Origin: Flectonema sp. DT1601
Lineage: Eukaryota > Euglenozoa > Diplonemea > Diplonemida > Diplonemidae
Reading direction: 5' to 3'
Assembly: GCA_964019425.1 (NCBI GenBank)
Contig: OZ025823.1
Location: 868,001-932,000 of the forward strand
DNA: 64,000 bases
The position numbers were made by a program, and so were the translations under genes. Shown here piece after piece: positions 43,903-54,057 of the stretch. Positions within the stretch are counted from its first letter, which is position 1. Each line of letters opens with the position of its first letter. A model generated the notes under the pieces. That model was not told the DNA's origin and ran no database searches. It saw nothing but the letters and a program-made list of their open reading frames with translations.

Positions 43903-46050
43903 ATGATGAAGACCGCTGCCCTGTTCGGGCTGGCCGCAGCAGCAGTGCTGCCGACTGCCGAAGGATTCGTGTTCCCAAGTAACTGCGATGCTGCTACCCG
44001 AGTAACTCAGACTGGTACTTCAGGTACTGTTGATTTGACTAGCTACGGATCAAATGAGATCCGCTGCTGGCACATCGAGTGCGTTGGAGGAGTGGTTTCG
44101 ATGACGTGGACTCGATTCAACACCGAACTGAACTACGACTACGTTAGGATGGCGACGGTTGCGAACAACGGAGTCGGAGCGCAATTGTTCCGTTCTTCTG
44201 ACCTGACCGTCCCTGTTACTCACAGTGCCGCCGGAGGAGACGGTGCGTTCATCGAACTCGATTCCGATGGCAGCATTCAGGGAAATGGTTTCACTGCGTC
44301 GTGGACCTGCTCAGCATCATCATCATTCGTGTTCCCATCGGCCTGCACTTCGACGGCGACGTACCAAGCGGACAGCATCGTAGACTACCCAGCCGGTTCC
44401 GGACGTTACTCAAACAATGAGAACGCGTGTTTCTACTTCGAGTGTCCAGCAAAACGCGCGGTGCTTCAGTGGACTTCATTCAACACCGAGAGCGGATACG
44501 ATTTCGTGAACGCGTTTCCGGTGAGCGGAGGTGTTGTCGGATCGACTGCGGTCCTTTCGCAACACTCTGGAACTAGTGCTCCAGCTGATACCATTGTTGA
44601 ACAGGATGGTATTTTCTTGAGACTTACTTCTGACGGCAGTGTCACCAGAGCTGGTTTTGTTCTCGACTGGACGTGCTCGGATTCCGCACCGCCAACTCCA
44701 CCGACTCCACCAACTCCACCAACACCACCGACTCCAACTCCATCGATCACCCCTTGCGAGACTCCCCGAGTGAGGCAGGCGTGGTCTCTTATGTCGTGTG
44801 TAGACAGGGACCTTTACATCAGCGCGGTGTCGACGTTCCACAGCACCCGCAAGGCTGACTTCGACCGAGTGGTCCGCATGCATCTTCAGGCTGGAGAATA
44901 CGCTCACCAGACTAGTGCGTTCCTCGCATGGCACAGATACTACCTCCTTGGATGGGAGAACATGTTGAGATCTCTGGGAGGCGATTACAGATGCATCACC
45001 GTTCCGTACTGGGACTGGGACAGGGATGCCGGAAGCGAGTCGCAGAGCGTTGTGTTCTCGCCAACGACTTTCGGATCTCCGAACGGAAGGGACTCCAACG
45101 ACTGCATGACTGAGGGAGTTGCCGCGTTCGATGGTGGAAACGGATGGCTTGATTCCCTGGACGGATGCCTTCGCAGAACGTTCGGATTCAGCTGGGGGTT
45201 CACTGGACAGGCTGCGATGGCTGCGATGATTGAGGACTTCCCAGACTTCGCGACCTTCAGACCGACGTTCGAGTCGGCGCCGCACGGAGCTCCGCACGTT
45301 GCGGTCGGAGGACAGATGTCGACTTTCTACTCCCCGGAGGACCCTCTTTTCATGGTACACCACGCCAACGTAGACAGGCTGTACGCTCTGTGGCAGGACT
45401 ACCACGGTTACGACACCGTGGCGAAGGCTGACCTGAACAGCAACCACTACGCGGTTGCTGGACGCACCACCAGCCAGGAACCGAGTTTGCAGTTGGACAG
45501 CGTGTTGCCAATGACCCACGACGGAACGTCTACCATGCAGTGGTTTTCAAACCCTTGGACTATCAGAGACATGCACCACCCTGTCGGAATGCCGGGCAGC
45601 AATGGAGAGAATGACTTCAAGTACGGAGACGACAACGTTGCCGGGATCCTCGGAAACCCACTTGTTGGTTCGTGGAGCTGGGCGACTCCTGTCAGCAACG
45701 CGCCGACTGTGAACTGCCCGACTTCGACGACGAGAAAGGCTGAGCCGCAGGCTGCCAAGAAGAAGGAGAAGAAGGTTGCGAAGAAGTCAGCTGTTTCGAG
45801 GTCGGGAACTTCTGAGAGAGCGGGACGTTGCGCGTTCGCTGATCACATCCTCGCGGAGGTTTGTTTGTCGAAGCTCGCCGCTGAGCCTTCCATCAGCGAT
45901 GTCGATCTATTGAACTACGTGGCAAGAATTGAATGTGACAAGACCGACAAGGCGGCCGTATCGCAGGAATGGATCGACCTCATGGGCATTCCAAAGGACA
46001 AGTTGAAGTTCACCAAGCCATGTTGGTACCTTGACCCTGCCCAGAAGTAA
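43903..46050 (+). CDS. CUB-CUB-tyrosinase, copy 12 (type II, last copy)
   Basis: Type II protein. The 3' flank follows the standard spacer for about 858 nt (marker T, hairpin) and then leaves it just before the relict fragment, where unique DNA leading to the next gene begins. Confidence 0.95.
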   Translation: MMKTAALFGLAAAAVLPTAEGFVFPSNCDAATRVTQTGTSGTVDLTSYGSNEIRCWHIECVGGVVSMTWTRFNTELNYDYVRMATVANNGVGAQLFRSSDLTVPVTHSAAGGDGAFIELDSDGSIQGNGFTASWTCSASSSFVFPSACTSTATYQADSIVDYPAGSGRYSNNENACFYFECPAKRAVLQWTSFNTESGYDFVNAFPVSGGVVGSTAVLSQHSGTSAPADTIVEQDGIFLRLTSDGSVTRAGFVLDWTCSDSAPPTPPTPPTPPTPPTPTPSITPCETPRVRQAWSLMSCVDRDLYISAVSTFHSTRKADFDRVVRMHLQAGEYAHQTSAFLAWHRYYLLGWENMLRSLGGDYRCITVPYWDWDRDAGSESQSVVFSPTTFGSPNGRDSNDCMTEGVAAFDGGNGWLDSLDGCLRRTFGFSWGFTGQAAMAAMIEDFPDFATFRPTFESAPHGAPHVAVGGQMSTFYSPEDPLFMVHHANVDRLYALWQDYHGYDTVAKADLNSNHYAVAGRTTSQEPSLQLDSVLPMTHDGTSTMQWFSNPWTIRDMHHPVGMPGSNGENDFKYGDDNVAGILGNPLVGSWSWATPVSNAPTVNCPTSTTRKAEPQAAKKKEKKVAKKSAVSRSGTSERAGRCAFADHILAEVCLSKLAAEPSISDVDLLNYVARIECDKTDKAAVSQEWIDLMGIPKDKLKFTKPCWYLDPAQK

Positions 46051-46938
46051 GAAAATGCTTCTTTTTTTTAACTCTTTTTTTATAATCCGTCTCGTCAGTT
46101 TCTAAGTTGCTTTGATGCTGCTGTTATTGTTTGTTCGCTTGTTGAGCCGCAACCGCCGTTTACAGCTGTGGAGAGATGGATGGGACGATTTCACAACACG
46201 ACATCCCCAGATATAGAATGATTTCCAAGATTTTAGTAATTGTTTCATTGTCTGCCTGCTGTTGGTGTTTCATTTTTTGTTTTGTTTTTTTTTCCCCCAT
46301 TATTTTTACAAGAAAAAAAAGGAAAAGGGGAGGGTCTCCGGGCCATGAAGAATAAGAAACTCTTTCCAACCGGAAGGTGTAGTCTGCTGCTTCTGGAACC
46401 AGGGAGATGCTCCTTGCCCATTTTTCTTTTTTTTTTTTAATTTATATTTCGTTCTTTATTTTGTTTCTTCCTAACCGACAAACGCATCATGAGCTCAAGA
46501 CCTTTTTCCTGCAGAGTGCTGGTGATTCGCCGCACCATTCTTTTTGTAAGTCTCGTCTTGTTCATGTGTTCCCTCTCTTTTTATTCGACTGAAAAAAACA
46601 AGCTCCTCTCTCCCCGTACCCGAAACTGTCTTTCTTGGAGACGGTGTTTGGGATATGAGGAGGGAAGTTCGCTTTCCCCTGCCTTTCTTTTTTTTGATTT
46701 TGATTTTATGCAACACAAGACACCAAGAAAATGAAATGACTTCGTCATTTCCTTCTTTAATCGTTTCCTTTGACCCTGAGTGACTTCACACATGTTGTCT
46801 GCTTTAAGGGGGATTAGGAAAACGATGGGTGTGTTTCATTCATTCATTACTTTGATTTTTGTAAGGGGAGGTGTCTTAGTTTTGATTATTTAGTTTATTG
46901 TTGTTTTATTCCTCTCACAGAAGTAGTACAGTCTCCAT
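46051..46938. other. Terminal spacer and array edge
   Basis: Identical to other spacers through 'TTATTGTTGTTTTA' at about 46907. It then reads 'TTCCTCTCACAGAAG' instead of 'CTCCTCCTACAGAGA'. The two are similar, both a pyrimidine tract plus CAG, so the exact breakpoint is blurred. This edge is where the ancestral 3' flank continues; in all other spacers it is joined to the membrane-gene fragment. Hairpin at 46733-46751. Confidence 0.8.
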
Positions 46939-49900
46939 ATGGAGGTGCCTTGTTGCTGTAGGGTTCCTGTTCCTCACCCGTTGGGTGTTTTCGTTGGGTT
47001 TGCTGATCCGCCTTCGTTTATAATACCATTCGGATGTTTTGGAGTTGAGTTAGTAGTTCACAGTGGACCAGGTAAGCTTGATGGTTTAACAGCGGATCCT
47101 GATACATCTCCTGTTGAAAATGGAGTTAAGATTACGTTTTCGAAAGTAGTTGTGACGGACATCGGAGACTACGTACTGAGAGTTCAATATTCAAATGGTA
47201 ATGAGAGATATAATATTTTAACTCCATCGTTTTATGTTGGATCAATAGTTGTTGACTCGAATTGTATAGCATTTGCTTCAGCCCTCACGGCTGCGACTTC
47301 TGCTGCTGCGGTCATAATAAATAATAAAAACAAAGCAACGATACTCTCTAATGTAGATAAATATGCATCCGCATGGCTCATACCATCAAATATTTTGCTT
47401 CCTGTTCAGAACTCTGTTTTCTCATCTCTTCATCAAACAGCTACTAAGTTAATTACCTCACTGTTCGACTGTACTTCTTATAAAGATGAGGTCCACGAAT
47501 TGCTATCTCGCCACATTTTAAAACTGCAATCCGCCAACGGAACAGCCGCTGCTAAAATTCCTCTCCTCGCTCCTGGTATCAAATTGGGACCTGTACCAGA
47601 TCTTAACCCAAAGATCTTTGAAAAAATCAAAGAGTCGGAATCGAACTTGTGGTCATCTCATGAAGAGGTAAGTGGTGGGATTAGAAGTTTGGGTGTTAAT
47701 GTTAGAGTGTCGGAAAGTGCAGCGACAAAGGGAAATATTGAAGTGAGTGGTATGGTTGTGACAATCCCTCCATCAATAAAGATACCTGGAGGAACAGTAA
47801 GAATCACAGCACACACTCTCATCTTATCCTCAAATGATGTCCTAATCGATGTTTCTGGAAACCATGGACTTGGAGCTCTCCACGGCTGTAAATCAGCCCC
47901 TCCTGGTAAAGATGGTGAACAAGGAGATAATGGAGAAAATGGAGGTCAGATAATAATAAATTGTAGTCGAATCGTGTACAAGTCTGAAACCAAATCCAGT
48001 AACGTAAAAGCTCGTATTAAACTCAAAGCTAACGGTGGAAATGCTGGACGGGGTCAAGACGGTGGCAACGGTCTCAAAGGCAGTCCTGGAACTATCGGCA
48101 GAGATGGTTGCAGAGGTGGGAAAGGTGGAAACGGAGGTGCTTCTGGAGTAGCGGGGGCAGGAGGTAAAATATTATTTTCAACAGTAAGTAACCATCCTTC
48201 TATTACTCTGACAACTGACTCGACATCAGGGAAAGCTGCAGAGCCCTCCCTCGGTGGTGTTGGAGGCCCAGGAGGTGATGCGGGACCTCGCACCATAACA
48301 CCAAAACATAGCACAAGTGGTTACTTCTTTGTTAGTCACAAAATAACAGAGCAGTTTGGTGAGCAACGATCACGTGGAGAAGTCGGACCACCCGGTAGCA
48401 GAGGAGAGGTGCATCCATCACCACCTCATAAGATATCAATATCTCAACAATGTTCATCAATCTTCTTTTGGGGTCAGTTAGTACCTCTGCCATTAGTTGG
48501 AAGGTTTACTCAATGGGTTGAAAGTTGTTATCAAATTAATGATCAGATAACTCTTCAATCTCTTCTCTTGACATCCTCAATTCTAACTGCCCAGTTAAAG
48601 AATGGTCGTCCTGCTATGAAACTATCACAGAGAATATCATTGTTGATAAAGCAACTGACTGCAGGTTATTCATATTGGGGATTCAGACCTAATTATCATC
48701 CTCTTCAGTCTTATCAAGAATTACGATCACAAATAGATGATCTGCTGTGGAGTTATGAAAAAGTTTGGGAAGCCAATAAAAAGAATGAATTAGCGAAAGG
48801 AAAACGTATTGTTGAAGTCAACAGACTTGAAGCAGTGAGAGAGACTACCAGAATGATTCAGTCTAGTCGTTCTGTAGTTAGGCAGCAACTAGTTGGTCGA
48901 TATGATGAAGCTGTGATGGGTCTGGAACAGGCGACTTCTTCACTTCAAAGCAGTCTAACAAGCATGTCGGTGTTAAATGAGAAACTAACGTCTGCTATCT
49001 ATTATGAAGCAGTGAAGCAGACTGAAGCTCAGTTATCGCATTCGGCTTATCAAGAATCTGTTTCTCGTTCTCTTACTCTTCTGGCAACATCTCTAGCTGT
49101 CTACCCATCACTACCTCCTTCACCTGCTGTTATTGGTCATCTTGTTGCTCAAGGTCGACAGCTTCAAGAAGCGACTTCAGCATACTATTCAGTATGGGTT
49201 ATTATAATATTTTAGGTACTGGTTTTGTACTCAAAGAGTTAAATAACATTTATAACATCAAACAGGTACTTCAGGAATCATTCTTTGGACTGGCAGGTCA
49301 AGGAATCAACTTTGCGAGAGACTACTTGCTGACTGATAATAAAATGGTGTGTTAAAATAAAAATTTAATATTTTGATGGGTCGATCGAGAGAAAAAAAAA
49401 AAAAAAAAAAAAAACCCCAACAGCTTCAAACAAAGACTGAGGAAGCACTAAATCAAATAATATCCGAGTCACAAGCAGACAAAACGTCTTTGGGAATAAA
49501 CGAAATCGATAGATGGGTTGGTGGCATCGGTCTTAAAGGTGAAAATGCTAAAATTCGAGACGCGTACCTTTCAGAAGCACGTAACTATAAAAGACTAGTA
49601 AACAGCATACAAGAATGTGTAACCCTCATGGAAGAACTTGAAAAGGAATTAAGTACCAGCCTTGCAGAGAAAGAAAGGTTAGAAAGTGAAGACAGAGCCT
49701 TAGCTCAAACACTTCTAAGAATTGAATGGGAGTCGTGTGACACGTCAAAGAGTGATTCAAAGTCTATTGCTGATCAGTGTATCGAACTTCAGAAACAACT
49801 TTCTTCTTCACTTCACGTCTTGTCTTTATCACTTCAAAGAGAGTTGATTAGAATTGGTATCAAAGTAGAATGTCGGATTACCTCACCAATGTCTGCTTTG

Positions 49901-50374
49901 TGTTGTCTTACGAAGATGGATTCTATTATATCGAGAGAGTCAGGGAGAATACATCAGCAGTCATCTGTCGTATTGGAAGAACATGAGCCGATTGTTTTTT
50001 CTGCTGAAAAACTGATAGAAGACTTAGCAAAGAACGGAAGTTGTATATTTGGAATCGGTCCAAATGATCATGCGTCTCTCTCAGACAAACCTGCGATGAC
50101 CATCGAAAAGGCAAGTGTGGAGTTTAACTCCGAAACCACAATCTCATCATCAATAACACACCTTGGTCGTGGTGGTACTATATTTGACTTCGATATGCAA
50201 CCGGTTAAGTTTACACATCCTCCAGTTGTCATCGCTCTTGATTCAGATCTCGATGTTAAAGTTTCTCCATTCTCCTTATTTAAATTATCAATAAATCCCT
50301 TACCGGACGATGGAGATATTTCGATAACTCAGTTCTCTGTTACTTTTACTACAAGAAGAGTTGTTTATACATAA
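46939..50374 (+). CDS. Collagen-like Gly-rich and coiled-coil protein, three exons (about 1094 aa)
   Basis: Proposed exons 46939-49191, 49266-49346 and 49424-50374; introns of 74 and 77 nt are GT-AG and phase 0, and the second is mostly a run of A. Residues about 36-100 resemble an Ig/filamin-like beta-sandwich. Gly-rich, collagen-like stretches lie at about 308-337, 365-410, 438-450 and 479-490 ('GKDGEQGDNGENGG', 'GGNGLKGSPGTIGRDG'). Helical coiled-coil regions follow at about 610-730 and in early exon 3 ('LMEELEKELSTSLAEKERL'). No signal peptide or transmembrane segment is clear, and the Gly repeats are too irregular for a long triple helix. The first 35 residues are Cys/Pro/hydrophobic and unlike the rest, and the ATG lies only about 30 nt beyond the array edge, so the true 5' end could have been lost or lie elsewhere. 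Function unknown. Confidence 0.7.
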
Positions 50375-50796
50375 GAATATGAGATGATGTGGAATTGTTA
50401 ATTAATTATAACAGCAGTTCGTAACTCTGTCATCTATTCACAGTAAAGTCATCTAGCTGTGTGTTTCTGGAGGTCGTCATAACAAACAAACAGACCGAAC
50501 GTGAATTTTCCTGAGAAGAGCTCCCTTCGTAGAATTGTTTGATGCTCCGATATGAACGGGAAAAAAAAAAAAAAAAAAAAAAACAAAAAAATAAAAAAAA
50601 AACAACAACAACAACAATTGCGTTGTAAATATTTTGTTGTTTTTTTTAAATTTTTTTTTGTATTGTGAATACTGTCGTTTAACTCACACACATCTCTTCT
50701 TTAATAACAGCATTCGATGAGCTTCAACCTCAACTTATTAAATCTATACACTCCATCGTTTACGTTGTTTCAGAGTTGAATTTTCTTTCCAGACGA
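50375..50796. other. Intergenic or 5' region of the kinase gene
   Basis: Contains a run of about 24 A (50560-50583), A/C-rich repeats, T runs and a pyrimidine-rich tract ending in CAG at 50708-50710. From 50713 the frame of the downstream kinase is open with coding-like sequence ('FDELQPQLIKSIHSIV'), so the kinase may have 5' coding sequence here. A second acceptor-like 'TTTTCTTTCCAG' ends at 50792, 4 nt before the first in-frame ATG. Confidence 0.5.
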
Positions 50797-52290
50797 ATGA
50801 AGCAAAATATGAAGAAGCTTCTCTCAACCCAGAGACGATATCTTCACACGCAAATAACAATGCAACAGTTGGAGAGTGAGAATTTAGATTTAAGAAGAAG
50901 ATTGAATGACTTAAAGAGAATGGATGTAAACACAGTTAAGAAAGAAGTGATGACCAGAGTTGCTAAGGTCTCAGAAGAACGTAATCTGGTGGACACCATG
51001 GGGTTTATCGCTTCGAAGAAACCGACTAAGTTGAGCCTTCCTCAGATTATAAAGTTTTGTGGAACTGATGCCTATCGAACTCACTTATTCCTTCACAGAG
51101 AACTTCCAATACGAACAGCTATTGCTATTGAACAGTTATCTGAGATGCCTCATGGGTTTGCTACCATGAGTAGTACTAAACAAGTAAGGTCTTGGTTACT
51201 TAATGAGTTCAAAGACCTTACTGCTGCTGAGAAACCAGAAACTCCAACAACTGAACAAGCTTTTACGAATTTAATGAAAAAAATTCAATCAAAACATCAA
51301 GAAGTGATCCTCACTCTTGGAAGGGGGTTATGGGAAATGAAAAAGGACATCATACATAAAAAAGTAAAAGTAAGAGACGACAAACAAGAATGGGGAAAAG
51401 TAACTGAGGCCATCACAGAAGAGTTCCCGAATCTTCAATCACAGCTAGATAACTTCTACGCTGGAAGAATAGCAGCTGCCTTCCTCGTAAAACAACACAA
51501 AGCCGTAGTCGCTAATGCAAAACGACCCAAACCACGACCAGGATATGAACATTACGCAGGTATTGTCTGCGCTCGAACTGACCTGTTTGACGTTTGTAAG
51601 TCTGCAGTAATCGAAGCGAAGGCGATCTGTTTCTCTCACTACGACAACTGTCCAGAAGTGATCCTAAGAAGAGGTCATCCAACTGAACAGCAGGTGTTCT
51701 TTCCACATATTCCATCACACGTTCATTATATTGTTTTTGAAATTCTAAAGAACTCTCTCAAAGCATCAATTGATGTTCATGCGAAGAAGAAGTTCAACGG
51801 AGGAATTGATTGCTCAAAAGTTCCTCCAATTGAAGTTGTTGTTTGTGATTCTGAAAACTTAGAAGACGTCAGCATCAGAGTGTCTGATTGTGGAGGAGGC
51901 ATCGCACTAACTGACATGAAGAAAGTAATGTCATACATGTACACGACTGCTTCTGTTAACCAATTCGATACCCACAATATATCTGAAAAGACTCCTCTCG
52001 CTGGATACGGTTTCGGTCTTCCAATAAGTCGCTTATACGCTCGTCATTTTGGAGGCGATTTAAAACTTCGTTCTATTGAAGGCTACGGTACTGATGCGTT
52101 CCTTCATCTTGGGACTTCATTGAATTCTTGTGTTTCAACTTTTGAACATGACGTTGAACAGCAAAGAATTGAAAAACAAAAACATATTAAAAAAGAATTT
52201 ATTTCTCCAAAGTATTGGAAGATCAGCAGAGACGTAATTCATCAATACGACGCAACTGATGACAGGCAGTTTGGTTTTTCTCCTCTCTAA
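50797..52290 (+). CDS. Mitochondrial PDK/BCKDK-family protein kinase (about 497 aa)
   Basis: PDK and BCKDK kinases phosphorylate the E1-alpha subunit of pyruvate or branched-chain 2-oxoacid dehydrogenase in the mitochondrial matrix, shutting the complex down. Visible family marks, numbered from the ATG at 50797: 'FYAGRIAAAFLVKQH' (about 220-234), equivalent to the family's 'FY-x-SRI ... NQH' helix; GHKL ATP-binding N-box 'FEILKNSLKAS' (314-324); G1 box 'VSDCGGGI' (362-369); and G2/G3 'PLAGYGFGLPISRLYARHFGGD' region (400-421) with 'EGYGTDA' (428-434). It is longer than typical PDKs (about 400-450 aa) owing to an N-terminal helical extension and a charged tail. The N-terminus is basic and could target mitochondria. 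PDK and BCKDK cannot be told apart by eye. The start is uncertain because the frame is open back to 50713. Confidence 0.88.
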   Translation: MKQNMKKLLSTQRRYLHTQITMQQLESENLDLRRRLNDLKRMDVNTVKKEVMTRVAKVSEERNLVDTMGFIASKKPTKLSLPQIIKFCGTDAYRTHLFLHRELPIRTAIAIEQLSEMPHGFATMSSTKQVRSWLLNEFKDLTAAEKPETPTTEQAFTNLMKKIQSKHQEVILTLGRGLWEMKKDIIHKKVKVRDDKQEWGKVTEAITEEFPNLQSQLDNFYAGRIAAAFLVKQHKAVVANAKRPKPRPGYEHYAGIVCARTDLFDVCKSAVIEAKAICFSHYDNCPEVILRRGHPTEQQVFFPHIPSHVHYIVFEILKNSLKASIDVHAKKKFNGGIDCSKVPPIEVVVCDSENLEDVSIRVSDCGGGIALTDMKKVMSYMYTTASVNQFDTHNISEKTPLAGYGFGLPISRLYARHFGGDLKLRSIEGYGTDAFLHLGTSLNSCVSTFEHDVEQQRIEKQKHIKKEFISPKYWKISRDVIHQYDATDDRQFGFSPL

Positions 52291-52583
52291 AAAATAATTT
52301 ATCAAACGAAAGTTTTATCAACCGACTGAAAGAGGTCATCCCTCTTTGTGTGTCGGTGATTAATTGTTTTCAGTCATTTACTTGTTTCACTCCGATTGGC
52401 ACGGCGGAAAGGCAAATACTTGCCATCCCGACTGTGTATTTTGTTTTGTATTAGTTTTTTTTTTGGAACGAAAAAAAAAGGAAAAGACACCCGACTAGGT
52501 CGATCTATCCAAAACCTCAGGCGGTTCTTATTATTACGTGATCACTTATTCACATACTTTGTGGAAAAAAAAAAAAAAGAAAA

Positions 52584-52616
<33 letters not shown>

Positions 52617-52883
52617 GAACAACTTCTATCTGTGTATGTACCCTTACCTCTTCTTCTTCAGGGAGGGAGGTCCTGGAGTCTACTGCTCAATAGATGATGA
52701 GGTCCACTTGGGGATCGAAGTCGGACGACACGCCTCCCCGCGGTGATCCCTGGAACTGCACCTTTCAGTGTAACCAGAGTGTCGACGCAGTGACAGGAGG
52801 AAAGATGTCAAACTTATTATAATTGTCAACTGTTTGAGTTTGTTACTTAAATTACTTTTAAACAGACTCTGTCATAACCAACC
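52291..52883. other. Intergenic
   Basis: No convincing gene. Contains A and T runs, the (ATT)n microsatellite, a pyrimidine tract 'CTCTTCTTCTTCAG' ending near 52660, and another T-rich tract with ACAG at 52862-52865 just before the next ATG. A 116-aa open frame (52396-52746) is mostly low complexity and is not supported. Confidence 0.5.
52585..52616. repeat. (ATT)n microsatellite
   Basis: About ten to eleven perfect ATT units, following an A run. Confidence 0.95.
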
Positions 52884-53117
52884 ATGGGAAAGGATTGTGA
52901 CTCCCTCTCGATGATGGATACACTCGCTAGTGCGCTTGGACCTAAAGTACCCGCATTTGCGAAGAAGGTTTGTTATTCCCATTTGTATTGTTGAATACGA
53001 ATAAATCAAAAAAAAAAAGAAAGAAAAAAAAAAACCAAAAAACAGGGACTAGTTCACAACATTCATTCTTCTTGGTTTGAAGCAGGTTGTGGAACAATAC
53101 CAATGAAGAAAAAATAA
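52884..53117 (+). CDS. Small two-exon reading frame (51 aa) or 5' exons of the next gene
   Basis: Exon 1, 52884-52967, gives 'MGKDCDSLSMMDTLASALG' and more; a GTTTGT donor and AACAG acceptor define a 78-nt phase-0 intron (52968-53045) of the usual size. Exon 2 then runs to a TAA at 53115-53117, giving 51 residues with no recognised domain. Alternatively a GTTGTG donor at 53086 joins in frame (phase 1) to 53394, making these the first 41 residues of the RIIa protein downstream (about 217 aa in total). The second intron would be 308 nt with a weaker donor. RNA evidence is needed to choose. Confidence 0.45.
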
Positions 53118-53407
53118 TTATTATTTCTATTCTTTTTTTTAAAATTGTATTCTATTCTTCTGCTTTCACTTGATAACACTTGATGTCTGACTTGTGAAGG
53201 AGGGGAGGAAGTGTTGTTTATTTTGTTCAATTATTCTGACCAAATAACAGCACGAAACAGAAAAAACAGAAACAAAAAAAAAAACAAAAACAACATATCC
53301 ATTTATACACCATTTCTTGTTATTCCAAAACTGGAATGAGATGAAAAAAGAGCGTCGCTTATTTCTTATTATGACCTCTTTAATTTCCAACAGTGACCTT
53401 CGTACAG

Positions 53408-54057
53408 ATGGATGTCCCGGAACTACTAGTGTCTGATACAACTGATTCTAATAGTGAACCAAAACAACGATCGAGTCTGTCGAAGAGCACCTCAGTTCAC
53501 ATGGATAGAAGAAAAGCAAAACTGACGGAGGCAGAAATAATATCTGAAGAAGGCGAGTGGCTGGAAAAGTCTCAATGCGCACCTGTCTTCAATGCTGTCA
53601 TAAATAAATTATTGAAACAGGTATGGCACATCATTAACATATTGTGTTTATTTACTTTATTAAAAAAAACAACAATACATTCTCAAAACCAGAAACCTTC
53701 GAATCCAATTGGCTTTTTTTGGCAAGAATTGACGAAAACAGAAGTCATGCACTTCACAGATGATCAAGATAGTTATACTGACCCCAGAAGTAGACTAAAA
53801 GCGATAACAAATGTTGAGGTACGTTACTTTGATAAATATACTAACTAATTAATAAAACAACAACAACACCATCAAAACAGGATGACACCTATCTAAGAGA
53901 ACAACGACTCCACGTTGTATTCGATGATCTCATTCAACAATTACTTTCGGAACGTCCTTCGAATGCTTTATCGTTTTCTCTTTCTTGGATTCGATTCAAC
54001 GCCAACAGAGCGCAGTCTGCTGAAGATGAGGTGATAAAAAATTCACTTGAACGGTGA
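53408..54057 (+). CDS. Protein with two RIIa-like dimerisation/docking domains, three exons (171 aa or longer)
   Basis: Exons 53408-53620, 53693-53818 and 53881-54057; introns of 72 and 62 nt, GT-AG, phase 0. Residues about 50-86 read 'APVFNAVINKLLKQKPSNPI' followed by 'FFWQEL'; residues about 115-153 repeat the pattern with 'LHVVFDDLIQQLLSERPSNA' then 'SFSLSWI'. Helix, 'LL-x-x-(K/R)P-S-N', helix is the signature of RII-alpha/DPY-30-like docking domains, which dimerise and bind amphipathic helices of A-kinase anchoring or radial-spoke proteins. Such proteins are common in cilia and flagella, so the organism is probably flagellated. A tandem pair in one short protein is unusual. The ATG follows CAG at 53391-53393 and 53405-53407; an in-frame extension into the upstream exons is possible. 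A neighbour function cannot be inferred. Confidence 0.72.

Larger units (their letters stand above)
6884..46908 (+). repeat. Tandem array of 12 CUB-tyrosinase units, period about 3.35-3.37 kb
   Basis: Twelve direct repeats, each with one 2148-nt coding sequence and a spacer of about 1.2 kb. Start-to-start distances are 3354, 3369, 3345, 3360, 3360, 3369, 3345, 3360, 3360, 3345 and 3355 nt; nearly all length change comes from (GGGGA)n and poly(A) tracts. Two coding types occur: type I (Ser42, Ala143; copies 1, 2, 3, 7) and type II (Thr42, Val143; the rest). The GGGGA counts in successive spacers are 6-9-5-8-8-9-5-8-8-5-7; the 9-5-8-8 motif recurs, and copies 3-6 match copies 7-10 at a constant offset of 13,434 bp. 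Homology ends near 46908, a few bases before the downstream gene's CAG acceptor-like site. Confidence 0.97.

Noticed and set aside
6884-46908. Tyrosinase array as a mobile element
   Set aside because: No transposase, reverse transcriptase, terminal repeats or target-site duplication; the edges fit unequal exchange between flanking host sequences.
52396-52746. 116-aa frame across the ATT microsatellite
   Set aside because: Poly-Lys and poly-Leu come from A runs and the microsatellite; no domain and no good start context.
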